A DNA stretch of 64,000 bases from Clostridium sp. GTDB taxonomy: Bacteria; Bacillota; Clostridia; Lachnospirales; Lachnospiraceae. A program made the translations under genes and the position numbers. Positions 52,745 through 61,048 of this stretch are shown piece after piece (position 1 is the stretch's first letter; each line of letters begins with the position of its first letter). The notes beneath the pieces are model-generated. The model was not told where the DNA came from. It ran no database searches and saw only the letters and a program-made list of their open reading frames with translations. The DNA is taken from NCBI GenBank assembly GCA_023664605.1, contig JAMPFF010000004.1, forward strand, positions 1 to 64,000. The letters run 5' to 3'.

Positions 52745-53530
52745 CTATTTGGAAATTTTCAAAAACAATTCGTTAATTCCTTCATAGAATCCTACCGTCA
52801 CTATCGTCCGGGTATCTCCCATCCCCGGAAATACATATTTCTTAAAATAGGGCGTCGTCTCCAATAACGGGTTGTCTGATTCATAGGGCTGCGGCGTGCC
52901 AAGATCCATGTATTTACTCCATTCCTCCACCACCTTATCTGTATCGATATCCTCCCATAAAAGCGGCGTTCTGACATAAAACTCATATAATTTACCGTCC
53001 TCCGCGCCGATATAGGCGTCCATAAGGCGGTTTTCCTTATTGGCATTTTTCTGGCTGTTGGAAAGGCTTAGTTTCCAGACCGCAATATTATTTCTAGGCT
53101 CCAACACATCAATGGCCGAATACAAGGTAGCCTCATAAGACGACGGTACGACTTCCCTTATCTCTTCCGGCAGGATGCCCGCTTCCTTTAGTATCGCTAT
53201 GGCGCTGTTGCAGGTTTCATAAATCTGTTCATCAGTAATCTCTTCATCCGACGGGCTTCGGTAATTTGCCACAAAGGCATAGGAACCTTCTTTCTGCTCG
53301 TTTTCCGGAATCTCCTGTGTATCCAAGCACCTGGAAAGAATGTAGAGTTTTTCATTGGCGTTTAGCTTATAACTATAACCCTCGCCCGATGCCTCCACCT
53401 CTTCTTTATGAATTTCATTTAACATCCCCTTATCCTGATATCTCGCCAGAGCTTCCGGCCCTAAAATGGATAATATCATGGAAAATACCGTCGCAAGGAT
53501 GAACACCGTTATCTTTATTTTGTACTTCAT
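52745..53530 (-). CDS. Exported accessory protein of the two-component operon, unknown
   Basis: A 261-residue protein with an N-terminal signal anchor (KITVFILATVFSMILSILGP) and an extracellular domain with mixed helix and strand (VEASGEGYSYKLNANEKLYI; YEATLYSAIDVLEPRNNIAV; NRLMDAYIGAEDGKLYEFYV). No enzyme motif recognised. The start overlaps the kinase stop by four bases, so it is translated with the kinase; co-encoded exported proteins of this kind often modulate the kinase sensor domain, which is inference here. It is the last gene before the terminator at 52625. Confidence 0.75.
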   Translation of the reverse strand: MKYKIKITVFILATVFSMILSILGPEALARYQDKGMLNEIHKEEVEASGEGYSYKLNANEKLYILSRCLDTQEIPENEQKEGSYAFVANYRSPSDEEITDEQIYETCNSAIAILKEAGILPEEIREVVPSSYEATLYSAIDVLEPRNNIAVWKLSLSNSQKNANKENRLMDAYIGAEDGKLYEFYVRTPLLWEDIDTDKVVEEWSKYMDLGTPQPYESDNPLLETTPYFKKYVFPGMGDTRTIVTVGFYEGINELFLKISK

Positions 53531-54939
53531 CCTATTTCCCCGCCTTTCTCTAATACAAAGCTGAAACAGGAACCTTCGCCCGTTTTGCTCTCAATTTCCA
53601 GTTCGCTGTGATGAATCTTCAAAATCTCCACACAGAGCGCAAGACCAAGTCCTGCGCCATTTTTACTCCTTGCGCGGGATTTATCCACCATATAAAATGC
53701 CTTGGTAATCTTACGTTGTTCTTCCTCCGGAATGCCAATTCCATAATCTTTGACCGAAAAACGATAGCCGGATTCCACAACTGCGCCGCCTATTTCGATG
53801 CGTCCGCCGGATTCCGACGCCTTGCAGGCATTATCAATCAAATTCACAAGAACGGTCTTAATCAAATTGACCTCCGCCAGCATTTCCCCCTGTTCATAGG
53901 CAAAGGTAAACGACATATCCCTGCTGCCGCCAAACATATCTTTCAGATAATCAAATATCACGTCGGCAGAAACATTTTGTAACTGCGCTTCCTCTTTTCC
54001 CGCCACAATAATATCCAAAAGCCGAAGCGACATTGCTTCCAGCCTCTTTCCCTCGGTATAGATATAATTGGCGGACATAATGCTTTTTTCTTCGTCCATC
54101 TTATGCGAACGAAGCATATCCGCATAACCGATAATCGCTGTCAGCGGCGTCTTTAATTCATGCGCAAATGCGCCCATAAATTCCTCTTTTGCCTCAATCT
54201 CTACTTTCAGCTTCTCTATATTTTCTTCCAGAGTTTCCGCCATGCTGTTAAAGTCCTGCGTCAGCTCGCCCAGCTCATCCTGGCTGATCTGCTTTGCCCG
54301 GTAGGCATAATCCCCCGCCGCCATCCGTTTGGTCGCTTTCGTCAAAAGACGGACAGGCCTTGTCAAACTGGACGAAATAAAGTGCATAATAACCATACCG
54401 ACAAGAAGCATGGCCAGCGTTACCCGCCGGTATAAAGAAAATCCCATCGCCCGCTCCGTAAATACCTCCGAAACGTCCTTCATGTTTTCCAGATAAAGAA
54501 TCCTGTTAAGTGCATTGACAGTAGTGCCGCTATGCACATAATACTTATCCCCTGCCTGAATAATCCGATAGGTTTTCATATTCTCATCGGTCTGCATCAA
54601 AAGCGCATCATCCATTTCAAAGCCGTCGCTCGTATACAGCACATTTTTTTCTTCATCTGCAATGCGCAAAAGACGCCCGTCGCTCTGTCCGCCTCTTTCC
54701 AGATTCGACGCAATCTCCTCCACCGTATTGTCCGGCAGTACGCTGTATTTGGCCGGCACGCTTAAAGCCGCCGTTTCAAAGGCGAAACCGAGAATATTCG
54801 TTTCGTCCATCGCCTGTCCGACTTCTCTTTCCAGAGACGTCTCAAATACATAATTCACAAAATAGAAGCCGCTGAATCCCAGCGCGAGCGCCATGACAAT
54901 AACCATCCACAGCAAAATTTTTAACGAAAATTTCATCAC
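53527..54939 (-). CDS. Sensor histidine kinase
   Basis: A 470-residue membrane kinase. One span near residues 8-28, an extracellular sensor domain of about 140 residues, a second span (RVTLAMLLVGMVIMHFISSS), then a HAMP domain (LTRPVRLLTKATKRMAAGDY). The H box is FAHELKTPLTAIIGYADML with the phosphorylated His near residue 257. The ATPase domain has NLIDNACKAS (N box), DYGIGIP (G1) and GAGLGLAL (G2). It overlaps the response-regulator gene by four bases and the downstream exported protein by four bases, so all three are coupled. The stimulus is unknown; the context suggests the cell envelope. Confidence 0.95.
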   Translation of the reverse strand: MMKFSLKILLWMVIVMALALGFSGFYFVNYVFETSLEREVGQAMDETNILGFAFETAALSVPAKYSVLPDNTVEEIASNLERGGQSDGRLLRIADEEKNVLYTSDGFEMDDALLMQTDENMKTYRIIQAGDKYYVHSGTTVNALNRILYLENMKDVSEVFTERAMGFSLYRRVTLAMLLVGMVIMHFISSSLTRPVRLLTKATKRMAAGDYAYRAKQISQDELGELTQDFNSMAETLEENIEKLKVEIEAKEEFMGAFAHELKTPLTAIIGYADMLRSHKMDEEKSIMSANYIYTEGKRLEAMSLRLLDIIVAGKEEAQLQNVSADVIFDYLKDMFGGSRDMSFTFAYEQGEMLAEVNLIKTVLVNLIDNACKASESGGRIEIGGAVVESGYRFSVKDYGIGIPEEEQRKITKAFYMVDKSRARSKNGAGLGLALCVEILKIHHSELEIESKTGEGSCFSFVLEKGGEIG

Positions 54940-55592
54940 GATACCTCTAAACGGTAACCGACTTTATATACGGCTACCAGATTATGCTCCCATCCCAGTT
55001 TTCTTCTTAAACGCTGCACATGCAAATCCAGTGTGCGGCTGTCGCCGTAATATTCCTCTTCCCAGACTTTCTCATACAGCGTTTCCCGAAACAGGGCTAC
55101 ATTTTTATTTCTCATGAAAAGCACTAAAAGACCAAACTCTTTATTGGTCAATTCCACAGGTTTTCCCGCTCTGGTTACCCTGCGCGCTTCCACATCCACC
55201 ACAATGTCTCCGGCCGTCAATTTCTGTTCCGCTTTATTATACCGGCGAAGCACCGCCTCCACACGCGCCACCAGTTCCACAACGTCAAACGGCTTTACAA
55301 GATAATCATCCGCTCCAAGCTTTAGGCCTTTTACCCTGTCTTTCACCTCATGTTTAGCCGTGATAAAGATAACCGGCACACCAAGCGGTCTGATATATTC
55401 CATCACATCATAGCCATCCGCACCCGGCAGCATAATGTCTAGCAAAATCAAATCAAACTCTTCTTTTTCAATCTTCTCAATGGCCGATATTCCATCCTGT
55501 ACCGCAATACAATGATATCCTGCGGAAGACAGGTTCAAATCTATCAAATCGCAAATCGGTTTTTCATCATCCACTATCAGTATCCTAATCAT
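54936..55592 (-). CDS. OmpR/PhoB-family response regulator
   Basis: A 218-residue regulator: receiver domain with the acidic pocket (ILIVDDEKP), phospho-acceptor Asp near residue 52 in LILLDIMLPGADGYD, switch Thr in VIFITAKHEV and Lys in DDYLVKPFD. The C-terminal winged helix contains ELTNKEFGLLVLFMRNKNVA and the recognition helix region SRTLDLHVQRLRRKLG. Members of this family bind tandem direct repeats with about 11-base period, which is the period of the TGATGCA repeats next to this operon, so it is the best candidate to bind them. It is the second gene of the operon. Confidence 0.95.
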   Translation of the reverse strand: MIRILIVDDEKPICDLIDLNLSSAGYHCIAVQDGISAIEKIEKEEFDLILLDIMLPGADGYDVMEYIRPLGVPVIFITAKHEVKDRVKGLKLGADDYLVKPFDVVELVARVEAVLRRYNKAEQKLTAGDIVVDVEARRVTRAGKPVELTNKEFGLLVLFMRNKNVALFRETLYEKVWEEEYYGDSRTLDLHVQRLRRKLGWEHNLVAVYKVGYRLEVS

Positions 55593-55611
55593 CCTTATCT
55601 CTCCGTTTCTT

Positions 55612-56769
55612 TCAACCTACCCACCCCCAGTAGGCGCGCGCTTTCTCTATCAGCAGTTCCATTGTATCCTCATCACTGCACCGATACGTTTCCTTGATAT
55701 CCATATCCGCCGAGAATCCCCCGGTTCTCTGGTAATAAATGGCATAATCGCTTTCCACAACAAGTTCTCCCGCTTCTCCCTCATAACTATAACGGGCTAA
55801 CACTACAATGTCTTTTAACCCGTCTCCGTCAATATCGCGGCAGTTAATGCCCTTAAGCGCATACAGATTATCATAATCCCCCATCGGCTGTAAGCTGGAA
55901 ATAATATCGCCCTGTTCGTTGACAAGATAAATCATAAAAACATCAAAATTCGCAATCCGATACGTTCCCGGCACAACCTGTAACCGTCCTAATTTCCCAA
56001 ATGTTCTGAAATAACATTGTTCATTGATGATATCAAGTCCATGGGCAAGCAGTTCTTTTAAAGTAGTCGCCGTATATAAAAATTCCGTCGAATAACCGTC
56101 TCTGACAAAAGCCGTAATTACCTCCGCGCTCTTATTCATTCCGAAACGATTGATTTTGTCTGAAATCCGATAATCCCTGTAAAATCCCGCCTTTCCATTC
56201 TGGAAAAGCACGTCGCCCACCTTATAAGTTTTTCCCTCATAAACGCCTTCTACGCCCATACAGGAAGTAATCAGGATAATATCCATATGTCCGTCCTCGT
56301 CCAAATCCCGAAAAGAAACGGCCGCAATATCACAGTCAGGCTGCTTCATCTGTCCCAACACCCGGCTGTTTGCTGCAAGCTGGTCCGTCTTATAAATGAC
56401 GCTTCCGCCCTCTGTCACAAAAAACAGGGCAAGGCGGTGATACTCCCTCTCAAAAGCAGGAATCAGGGAGACTTCTCCATATCCTGTAATCTCTATCGGA
56501 AAAATCTGATTTTCCACGATATCAAAACCGTTAGCCTCAATACCGCTTCTGTTTTCTATCGCTTCCAACCGTGCCTGATACTCCTGATATATGGCAAGCA
56601 CATTTTCCTCCTGCCCGGTCTGCTCTGCCGCCTGTAAGGTAAGCGAAAATAACGGCCAAAAAGCAAGACAGGATATCATAAATCCCAAAAACATCATCCA
56701 TCCGTTTTCTTTGGCATTCTTCATTCTGTTGTCACTTCTTATGTACTTTAAAAATGCTGTCATTTTCAA
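55612..56769 (-). CDS. Exported FG-GAP/EF-hand-like repeat protein heading the two-component operon
   Basis: A 385-residue exported protein with a membrane-targeting segment (MMFLGFMISCLAFWPLFSLT) after a basic N-terminus. Two calcium-loop-like motifs of the FG-GAP kind are visible, FRDLDEDGHMDIILI and CRDIDGDGLKDIVVL, each after a beta strand, suggesting a beta-propeller-like fold. The best-spaced start is a TTG at 56769 with GGAGG seven bases upstream; an ATG follows two codons later. It lies 19 bases before the response regulator, so it is probably the first gene of the operon and may be an extracellular sensor or adhesin. No enzyme motif recognised. Confidence 0.75.
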   Translation of the reverse strand: MKMTAFLKYIRSDNRMKNAKENGWMMFLGFMISCLAFWPLFSLTLQAAEQTGQEENVLAIYQEYQARLEAIENRSGIEANGFDIVENQIFPIEITGYGEVSLIPAFEREYHRLALFFVTEGGSVIYKTDQLAANSRVLGQMKQPDCDIAAVSFRDLDEDGHMDIILITSCMGVEGVYEGKTYKVGDVLFQNGKAGFYRDYRISDKINRFGMNKSAEVITAFVRDGYSTEFLYTATTLKELLAHGLDIINEQCYFRTFGKLGRLQVVPGTYRIANFDVFMIYLVNEQGDIISSLQPMGDYDNLYALKGINCRDIDGDGLKDIVVLARYSYEGEAGELVVESDYAIYYQRTGGFSADMDIKETYRCSDEDTMELLIEKARAYWGWVG

Positions 56770-56812
56770 TCAACCGCCTCCAAATAACTGCCGGTTCTTA
56801 TCGTTCTTTCCC

Positions 56813-57682
56813 TTAAAATAAACTTAGCTGCTCATACCCCTTATTTTCCGGAAATTCATACAGATAGCCAAACAGATTCTTTCTATCGCATACGATGTTA
56901 TGTTTTTTACATTCCTCTTGAAAAAACGTCATCAATTCCTCATTGTTATCGCTTGTAATTTCATAATCATAGCCGTATTTTTTATGATACTTTTCATGCA
57001 GTCCCGGGAAATGTTTATCCAGCGCCTTGTAAAAATATTCCCGATTACCCTGCCTGAGCGTTACGCCTATCCCGAAGCATAAAATTCCGTATACGCCCGC
57101 CCGTATGCCGTAATCCAGGACGCCTCTCACATTCTCTTTCGTATCATTGATAAAAGGCAGAAGCGGCGACATCCATAGCACGGTCGGAATGCCGTTTTCT
57201 TTCATAATCTGCAGCACCTCATAACGCCTTTTGGTCGTGCAGACATTCGGTTCCAGTATCCGGCACAGTTCTTCGTCATAAGTTGTCAATGTCATCTGCA
57301 CCACGCACTTTCCGTTGCGGTGGATGCTTCGTAATAAATCCAAATCCCGCAAAATAAGGTCTGACTTCGTCTGGATGGCAAGTCCATAGCCATATTCCGC
57401 TATCAGTTCCAGACATCTTCTTGTCAGTTGTAACTGTTCTTCGCACTGCATATACGGGTCGCACATCGCGCCCGTGCCAATCATACATTTTTTCCGTTTG
57501 GAACGCAGCGACCGCTCCAATAACTTTGGCGCGTTCTGCTTTACCTCGATATCCTCAAAGTCATGCGTAAACTGATAACATTCGCTGCGGCTGTCGCAGT
57601 AAATACAGCCATGCGTGCATCCCCTGTACAGGTTCATGCCGTTTCCAGACGATAAAATTCCTTTTGCTTCTACGAAGTGCAT
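56813..57682 (-). CDS. SPL-like radical SAM protein ending in a clamp-binding motif
   Basis: A 289-residue radical SAM enzyme. The iron-sulfur cluster motif Cys-x3-Cys-x2-Cys is at residues 22-29 in RGCTHGCIYCDSRS; the SAM-binding segments LAIQTKSDLILRDLDLL and VVQMTLTTYDEELCRILEP follow. This matches the spore-photoproduct-lyase-like/Rv2578c-like group. It ends exactly with QLSLF, a strong match to the bacterial beta-clamp-binding motif, which points to DNA as its place of action. It is transcribed alone, upstream of the two-component operon but with its own gap of 43 bases. Confidence 0.85.
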   Translation of the reverse strand: MHFVEAKGILSSGNGMNLYRGCTHGCIYCDSRSECYQFTHDFEDIEVKQNAPKLLERSLRSKRKKCMIGTGAMCDPYMQCEEQLQLTRRCLELIAEYGYGLAIQTKSDLILRDLDLLRSIHRNGKCVVQMTLTTYDEELCRILEPNVCTTKRRYEVLQIMKENGIPTVLWMSPLLPFINDTKENVRGVLDYGIRAGVYGILCFGIGVTLRQGNREYFYKALDKHFPGLHEKYHKKYGYDYEITSDNNEELMTFFQEECKKHNIVCDRKNLFGYLYEFPENKGYEQLSLF

Positions 57683-57817
57683 ATTGTGTTCCTTTTTTAT
57701 TTGGTGGAGTGGGAATCTATTTATATTATATGATACAAATACACTTTAAGCAATGCGCGATTCATTTTGTTGTGGTAACATATTCTAAAAATGTTATTTA
57801 AAAAAACGGATATTTTT

Positions 57818-57845
57818 TGTAACAAATCATCATCTGCTCCGTCTA
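57818..57845 (+). promoter_or_regulatory. ECF-type promoter of the sigma/anti-sigma operon
   Basis: TGTAAC (57818-57823), exactly 16 bases, CGTCTA (57840-57845). This is the AAC-N16-CGTC pattern of ECF sigma promoters (SigM/SigW-like), 28 bases before the start codon, suggesting autoregulation. Confidence 0.7.
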
Positions 57846-57872
57846 ACTTATGAAAAGGCAAAGGAGGTGAAT

Positions 57873-58358
57873 ATGTCCATGGACTTCGACAAGCTGTACC
57901 AGACCTATTATATGCAGGTATATTCCTATGTCATGACGCTTGTTAAAAATGCCCACTTAGCCGAGGAAATCACGCAGGAAGTATTTTATAAGGCGTTAAA
58001 ATCCCGCAGCGCCTATGCGCACCGGGCGAGCGAGCTGACATGGCTGTGCGCTATCGCCAAAAACAGTTGTATCGACGAGATGCGAAAGCAGTCTCGTTTT
58101 CAGGAATTAGACGGCGAGCTGCCCTCTGATGATAACATACAACAGGCGGTGGAGGATGAAAATACCACCTTACAGATTCACCAAATCCTGCACCATATGG
58201 AAGAACCTTATAAGGAAGTATTCCAACTGCGCATCTTCGGCGAACTGTCTTTTAAAAATATCGGACAGATATTCGGGAAAACGGAAAGCTGGGCGCGTGT
58301 GACATATCACCGCGCCAGAATAAAAATTCAGGAAAGGATGAACCACTATGAATCATAA
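57873..58358 (+). CDS. ECF RNA polymerase sigma factor
   Basis: A 161-residue sigma-70-like factor of the extracytoplasmic-function group. Region 2 covers YQTYYMQVYSYVMTLVKNAH and LAEEITQEVFYKALKSRSAY through WLCAIAKNSCIDEMRK; region 4 covers EPYKEVFQLRIFGELSFKNI and FGKTESWARVTYHRARIKIQ. The ATG at 57873 lies five bases after AAAGGAGGTG; an in-frame GTG lies six bases earlier. It overlaps the anti-sigma gene by 11 bases and has an ECF-type promoter of its own upstream. Confidence 0.94.
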   Translation: MSMDFDKLYQTYYMQVYSYVMTLVKNAHLAEEITQEVFYKALKSRSAYAHRASELTWLCAIAKNSCIDEMRKQSRFQELDGELPSDDNIQQAVEDENTTLQIHQILHHMEEPYKEVFQLRIFGELSFKNIGQIFGKTESWARVTYHRARIKIQERMNHYES

Positions 58359-59310
58359 TATAAACAACTGTGAAATTATACAGGATTTACTCCCTTTATA
58401 TCAGGATGGCATATGCAGCAGTTCCAGCAGACAGATGATAGACGAACACCTGTCGGCATGCGCGGACTGTAGTTTATTTTTGCAAAAACTGCAAAACAAC
58501 GAAATGGAGAAACAATTAGTTCAGGAAAAAAACAGCGTATTAACGGCGCATTCCAAAAAAGAGAAAAAAAAGACTTATATCATCGGCATATGCACCGCCG
58601 CGATTCTTATGATTCCCGTTATTGTCTGCCTGATATGTAATCTCGCTATCGGACACGGACTGGATTGGTTTTTTATCGTACTGGCTTCTTTGCTTGTCAC
58701 AGCCTCTTTAAGCGTCGTTCCGCTTATCATGGAAGAACATAGAGGATTATGGACTTTGGGCAGTTTCATCGTATCTTTGCTTTTGCTGCTTCTCACTACC
58801 TGTATATATACGCATGGAAACTGGTTTTTCCTTGCATCCATTCCCACTCTGTTTGGTCTGTCGGTTGTGTTTATGCCATATGTCATCCACTGCATTCCCT
58901 TACCGGAACCGGCGGCGCATCATAAAGGGCTGTTGGTGATGCTCTGGGATACGATTTGGCTCTACTGCGTTATTATTGTCTGTGGTTTTCATTCCTCCAC
59001 AGCGGACTATTGGCGTATCGCTTTAGAAATAACGAATTTCTGCCTCCTTTTGCCATGGATATTATTTCTTATTATCCGTTATTTAAAAAGCAACGCTTTC
59101 ACCAAAGCCGGTATCTGTACGCTGTATGCAGGAATTTTCTGTTCGGTTATCAACTATGTCGTTGCATTGGTTTTGCGAGACCCATTGAATCATCCGATGA
59201 ACTGGATACTCTGGAATAACGCCGCATATGATATCCTTATCACTACGATACCGCTTGGCATTATTTTCCTTATCATCGGATATTGTAGAAGAAAAAAAGA
59301 TACGTATTAA
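58348..59310 (+). CDS. Zinc-finger anti-sigma factor with polytopic membrane domain
   Basis: A 320-residue protein. The N-terminal 45 residues form a ZAS-type anti-sigma domain with the His34-x3-Cys38-x2-Cys41 set in DEHLSACADCSLF and an early Cys8. A basic segment (KKEKKKTYIIG) leads to about eight membrane spans that make up the remaining 240 residues. It would hold the ECF sigma factor at the membrane and release it on an envelope signal. The large multi-span sensor part is larger than the single span of classical anti-sigma factors. The gene starts within the end of the sigma gene. Confidence 0.88.
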   Translation: MNHNINNCEIIQDLLPLYQDGICSSSSRQMIDEHLSACADCSLFLQKLQNNEMEKQLVQEKNSVLTAHSKKEKKKTYIIGICTAAILMIPVIVCLICNLAIGHGLDWFFIVLASLLVTASLSVVPLIMEEHRGLWTLGSFIVSLLLLLLTTCIYTHGNWFFLASIPTLFGLSVVFMPYVIHCIPLPEPAAHHKGLLVMLWDTIWLYCVIIVCGFHSSTADYWRIALEITNFCLLLPWILFLIIRYLKSNAFTKAGICTLYAGIFCSVINYVVALVLRDPLNHPMNWILWNNAAYDILITTIPLGIIFLIIGYCRRKKDTY

Positions 59311-59320
59311 GAACAAAGAA

Positions 59321-59364
59321 AAACAGGCTATTCTATTATTTATGATAAAATAACCTGTTTTTTT
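59321..59364 (+). terminator. Rho-independent terminator after the anti-sigma gene
   Basis: Stem AAACAGG-C-TATT / AATA-A-CCTGTTT with a mismatch, followed by TTTTTTTA. Also close to the 3' end of the leftward 336-codon gene. Confidence 0.8.
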
Positions 59365-59373
59365 ATTTGTATG

Positions 59374-60384
59374 CTATACCACAGTTTCCGTCCATTCATC
59401 CATCATTTCAAAATAACTGAAGAGTTCCGCAGCAATTTTATCGGTATCCGGAGAAACCGGCGTCTGTATCATGCAACCGTGAAGCGGCAGATTGTGCGTA
59501 CCGGTTTCTTTATCCAACTTTTCACCCGTGATGAGATAAGCAGAACTTCCCCGATGCGTTTCCGGCCGGGATTGCAAATACTGTTTGGCATAAAATATCA
59601 AATTCAAGTCCTTACTGCATTCATATTCCACGCTGACATAACACATGCCCTTCGGACAATTCTGTTCCAATGCCTCATACATATATCTACTTACCTGTTC
59701 TAACTGCTCCGGCGAAAATTTATCCGTCGTCTCAGCGTCGTTTAACTGCTCCTTTGTATTTTCCCACACATCTACTAAGGTAACATTATTAATATAACAC
59801 CACACCTCATCCCCATAGCTGTCTGTAAAAGAAAAAGAACGGTTTTTCCCCACATGCAGCGTAACAGGTTTTTCCAATATATGCCGGACAGGCTCCGGTT
59901 TGTGTTTTATCGTGATAGGCATTTGCGGCGAATATTTCGGGAGTCTTTCCATTTCATCAAGATGCAGCGTCACAAGCTGTAAGTTCTCCCAATCTTCCTC
60001 CCTTAACCATTCAGGAACCGTCCATCCGGCGCTCATCATATCAAAAAATAACTGTATCAGCCCACAATCTTCAGCAGAATATAAAAGCGGGCCACCCTGA
60101 CCGCCCTGTGTCTGTAATCTTTCCTCTCCCAGATAGAAGTCGCTGCAATGCAGATAACAACACGTGCTTCCTCCCTGTTCTTTGATGATTCTCCGCATAT
60201 TACGAACGCCTTTTAAACTTATCTTTTTCGATTCCATATGTGGTTCAAGAATATAAAGTTTGGCCTCGTCAGATAATGTCATACCGATAATATGGTACTT
60301 TTTCCCATCACGTTCTATTGTTTTTCCAATCACAAGAATATCATCCCACTTCTCGTGAATATCTTCCAAAAATGAAAATTCCAT
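59374..60384 (-). CDS. Unknown cytoplasmic protein
   Basis: A 336-residue protein I do not recognise. There is no signal peptide or membrane span. The N-terminal 75 residues have short strands (DILVIGKTIERDGKKYHIIG; AKLYILEPHMESKKISLKGV), the middle has a tryptophan-rich segment (AGWTVPEWLREEDWENLQLV), and the C-terminal half has DEVWCYINNVTLVDVWENTK and a helical region. A glycine-rich turn (TQGGQGGPL) follows the first domain. It stands alone, divergent from the four-helix gene and convergent with the anti-sigma gene. No motif allows a function to be named. Confidence 0.7.
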   Translation of the reverse strand: MEFSFLEDIHEKWDDILVIGKTIERDGKKYHIIGMTLSDEAKLYILEPHMESKKISLKGVRNMRRIIKEQGGSTCCYLHCSDFYLGEERLQTQGGQGGPLLYSAEDCGLIQLFFDMMSAGWTVPEWLREEDWENLQLVTLHLDEMERLPKYSPQMPITIKHKPEPVRHILEKPVTLHVGKNRSFSFTDSYGDEVWCYINNVTLVDVWENTKEQLNDAETTDKFSPEQLEQVSRYMYEALEQNCPKGMCYVSVEYECSKDLNLIFYAKQYLQSRPETHRGSSAYLITGEKLDKETGTHNLPLHGCMIQTPVSPDTDKIAAELFSYFEMMDEWTETVV

Positions 60385-60513
60385 AATCGCACCTCGTTTT
60401 TTAATATAATCATTATAACATAGATGTGTTAAGATTACCAGTTATCAGTCAAACATATTTTTTATAAATTTGAATATACTATTTGTCATATCAGGAAAGG
60501 AGTATGGATTATA

Positions 60514-60948
60514 ATGGAAAATCGGGATACCATCGCTTTACTAAAAGAATGCGATTCCGGCACAAAAATGGCAGTCACCTCCATCGACGAAGTACTGGAT
60601 AAAGTACAGGATGGCAGCATGAAAAGCCTTTTGACGGAAAGTAAGATGCACCATGAGAAATTAGGAAATGAAATACACTCTCTATTAATAGAACATAATA
60701 GCGAGGAAAAAGACCCCAGCCCTATGGCAAAAAGTATGTCATGGCTGAAAACGAATATGAAAGTCGGCATGAACGAAAGCGACGCAGCTGTCGCGGACGT
60801 CATCACAGACGGCTGCAATATGGGCGTCAAATCGCTCCACAAATATCTGAATCAATACCAGTCCGCGGATAAAACTTCCAAAGACATCTGCAAGCGGCTT
60901 GTATCTATCGAGGAAGAATTGTGTAAGGATTTGAAAGATTATCTGTAA
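60514..60948 (+). CDS. Predicted four-helix-bundle protein, unknown
   Basis: A 144-residue, almost entirely helical protein with an even spread of heptad-like hydrophobics (TIALLKECDSGTKMAVTSID; VQDGSMKSLLTESKMHHEKL; DICKRLVSIEEELCKDLKDY). The design recalls ferritin-like or DUF2383-type four-helix bundles, but the metal-binding Glu-x-x-His pattern is not convincing: only a His-His-Glu in the second helix is seen. Small proteins of this kind are frequent in Lachnospiraceae in my recollection. AAAGGAG lies upstream of the ATG. It is a single gene, with a hairpin (60972-60999) behind it. Confidence 0.7.
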   Translation: MENRDTIALLKECDSGTKMAVTSIDEVLDKVQDGSMKSLLTESKMHHEKLGNEIHSLLIEHNSEEKDPSPMAKSMSWLKTNMKVGMNESDAAVADVITDGCNMGVKSLHKYLNQYQSADKTSKDICKRLVSIEEELCKDLKDYL

Positions 60949-60971
60949 TGTCTGCCTCACAAGGCATAGAC

Positions 60972-60999
60972 TGGGGCGGTCAATGTATATGCCGCCCCA
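60972..60999. terminator. Hairpin between the four-helix gene and MATE gene 2
   Basis: Eight-pair GC-rich stem TGGGGCGG / CCGCCCCA with a 12-base loop; only short A/T tracts follow on either side (ATAAAAG rightward), so terminator strength is uncertain. Confidence 0.5.
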
Positions 61000-61048
61000 T
61001 AAAAGCTATGGTAAATTTTGTCAAGCAGATATGTCATAACCATATTTT

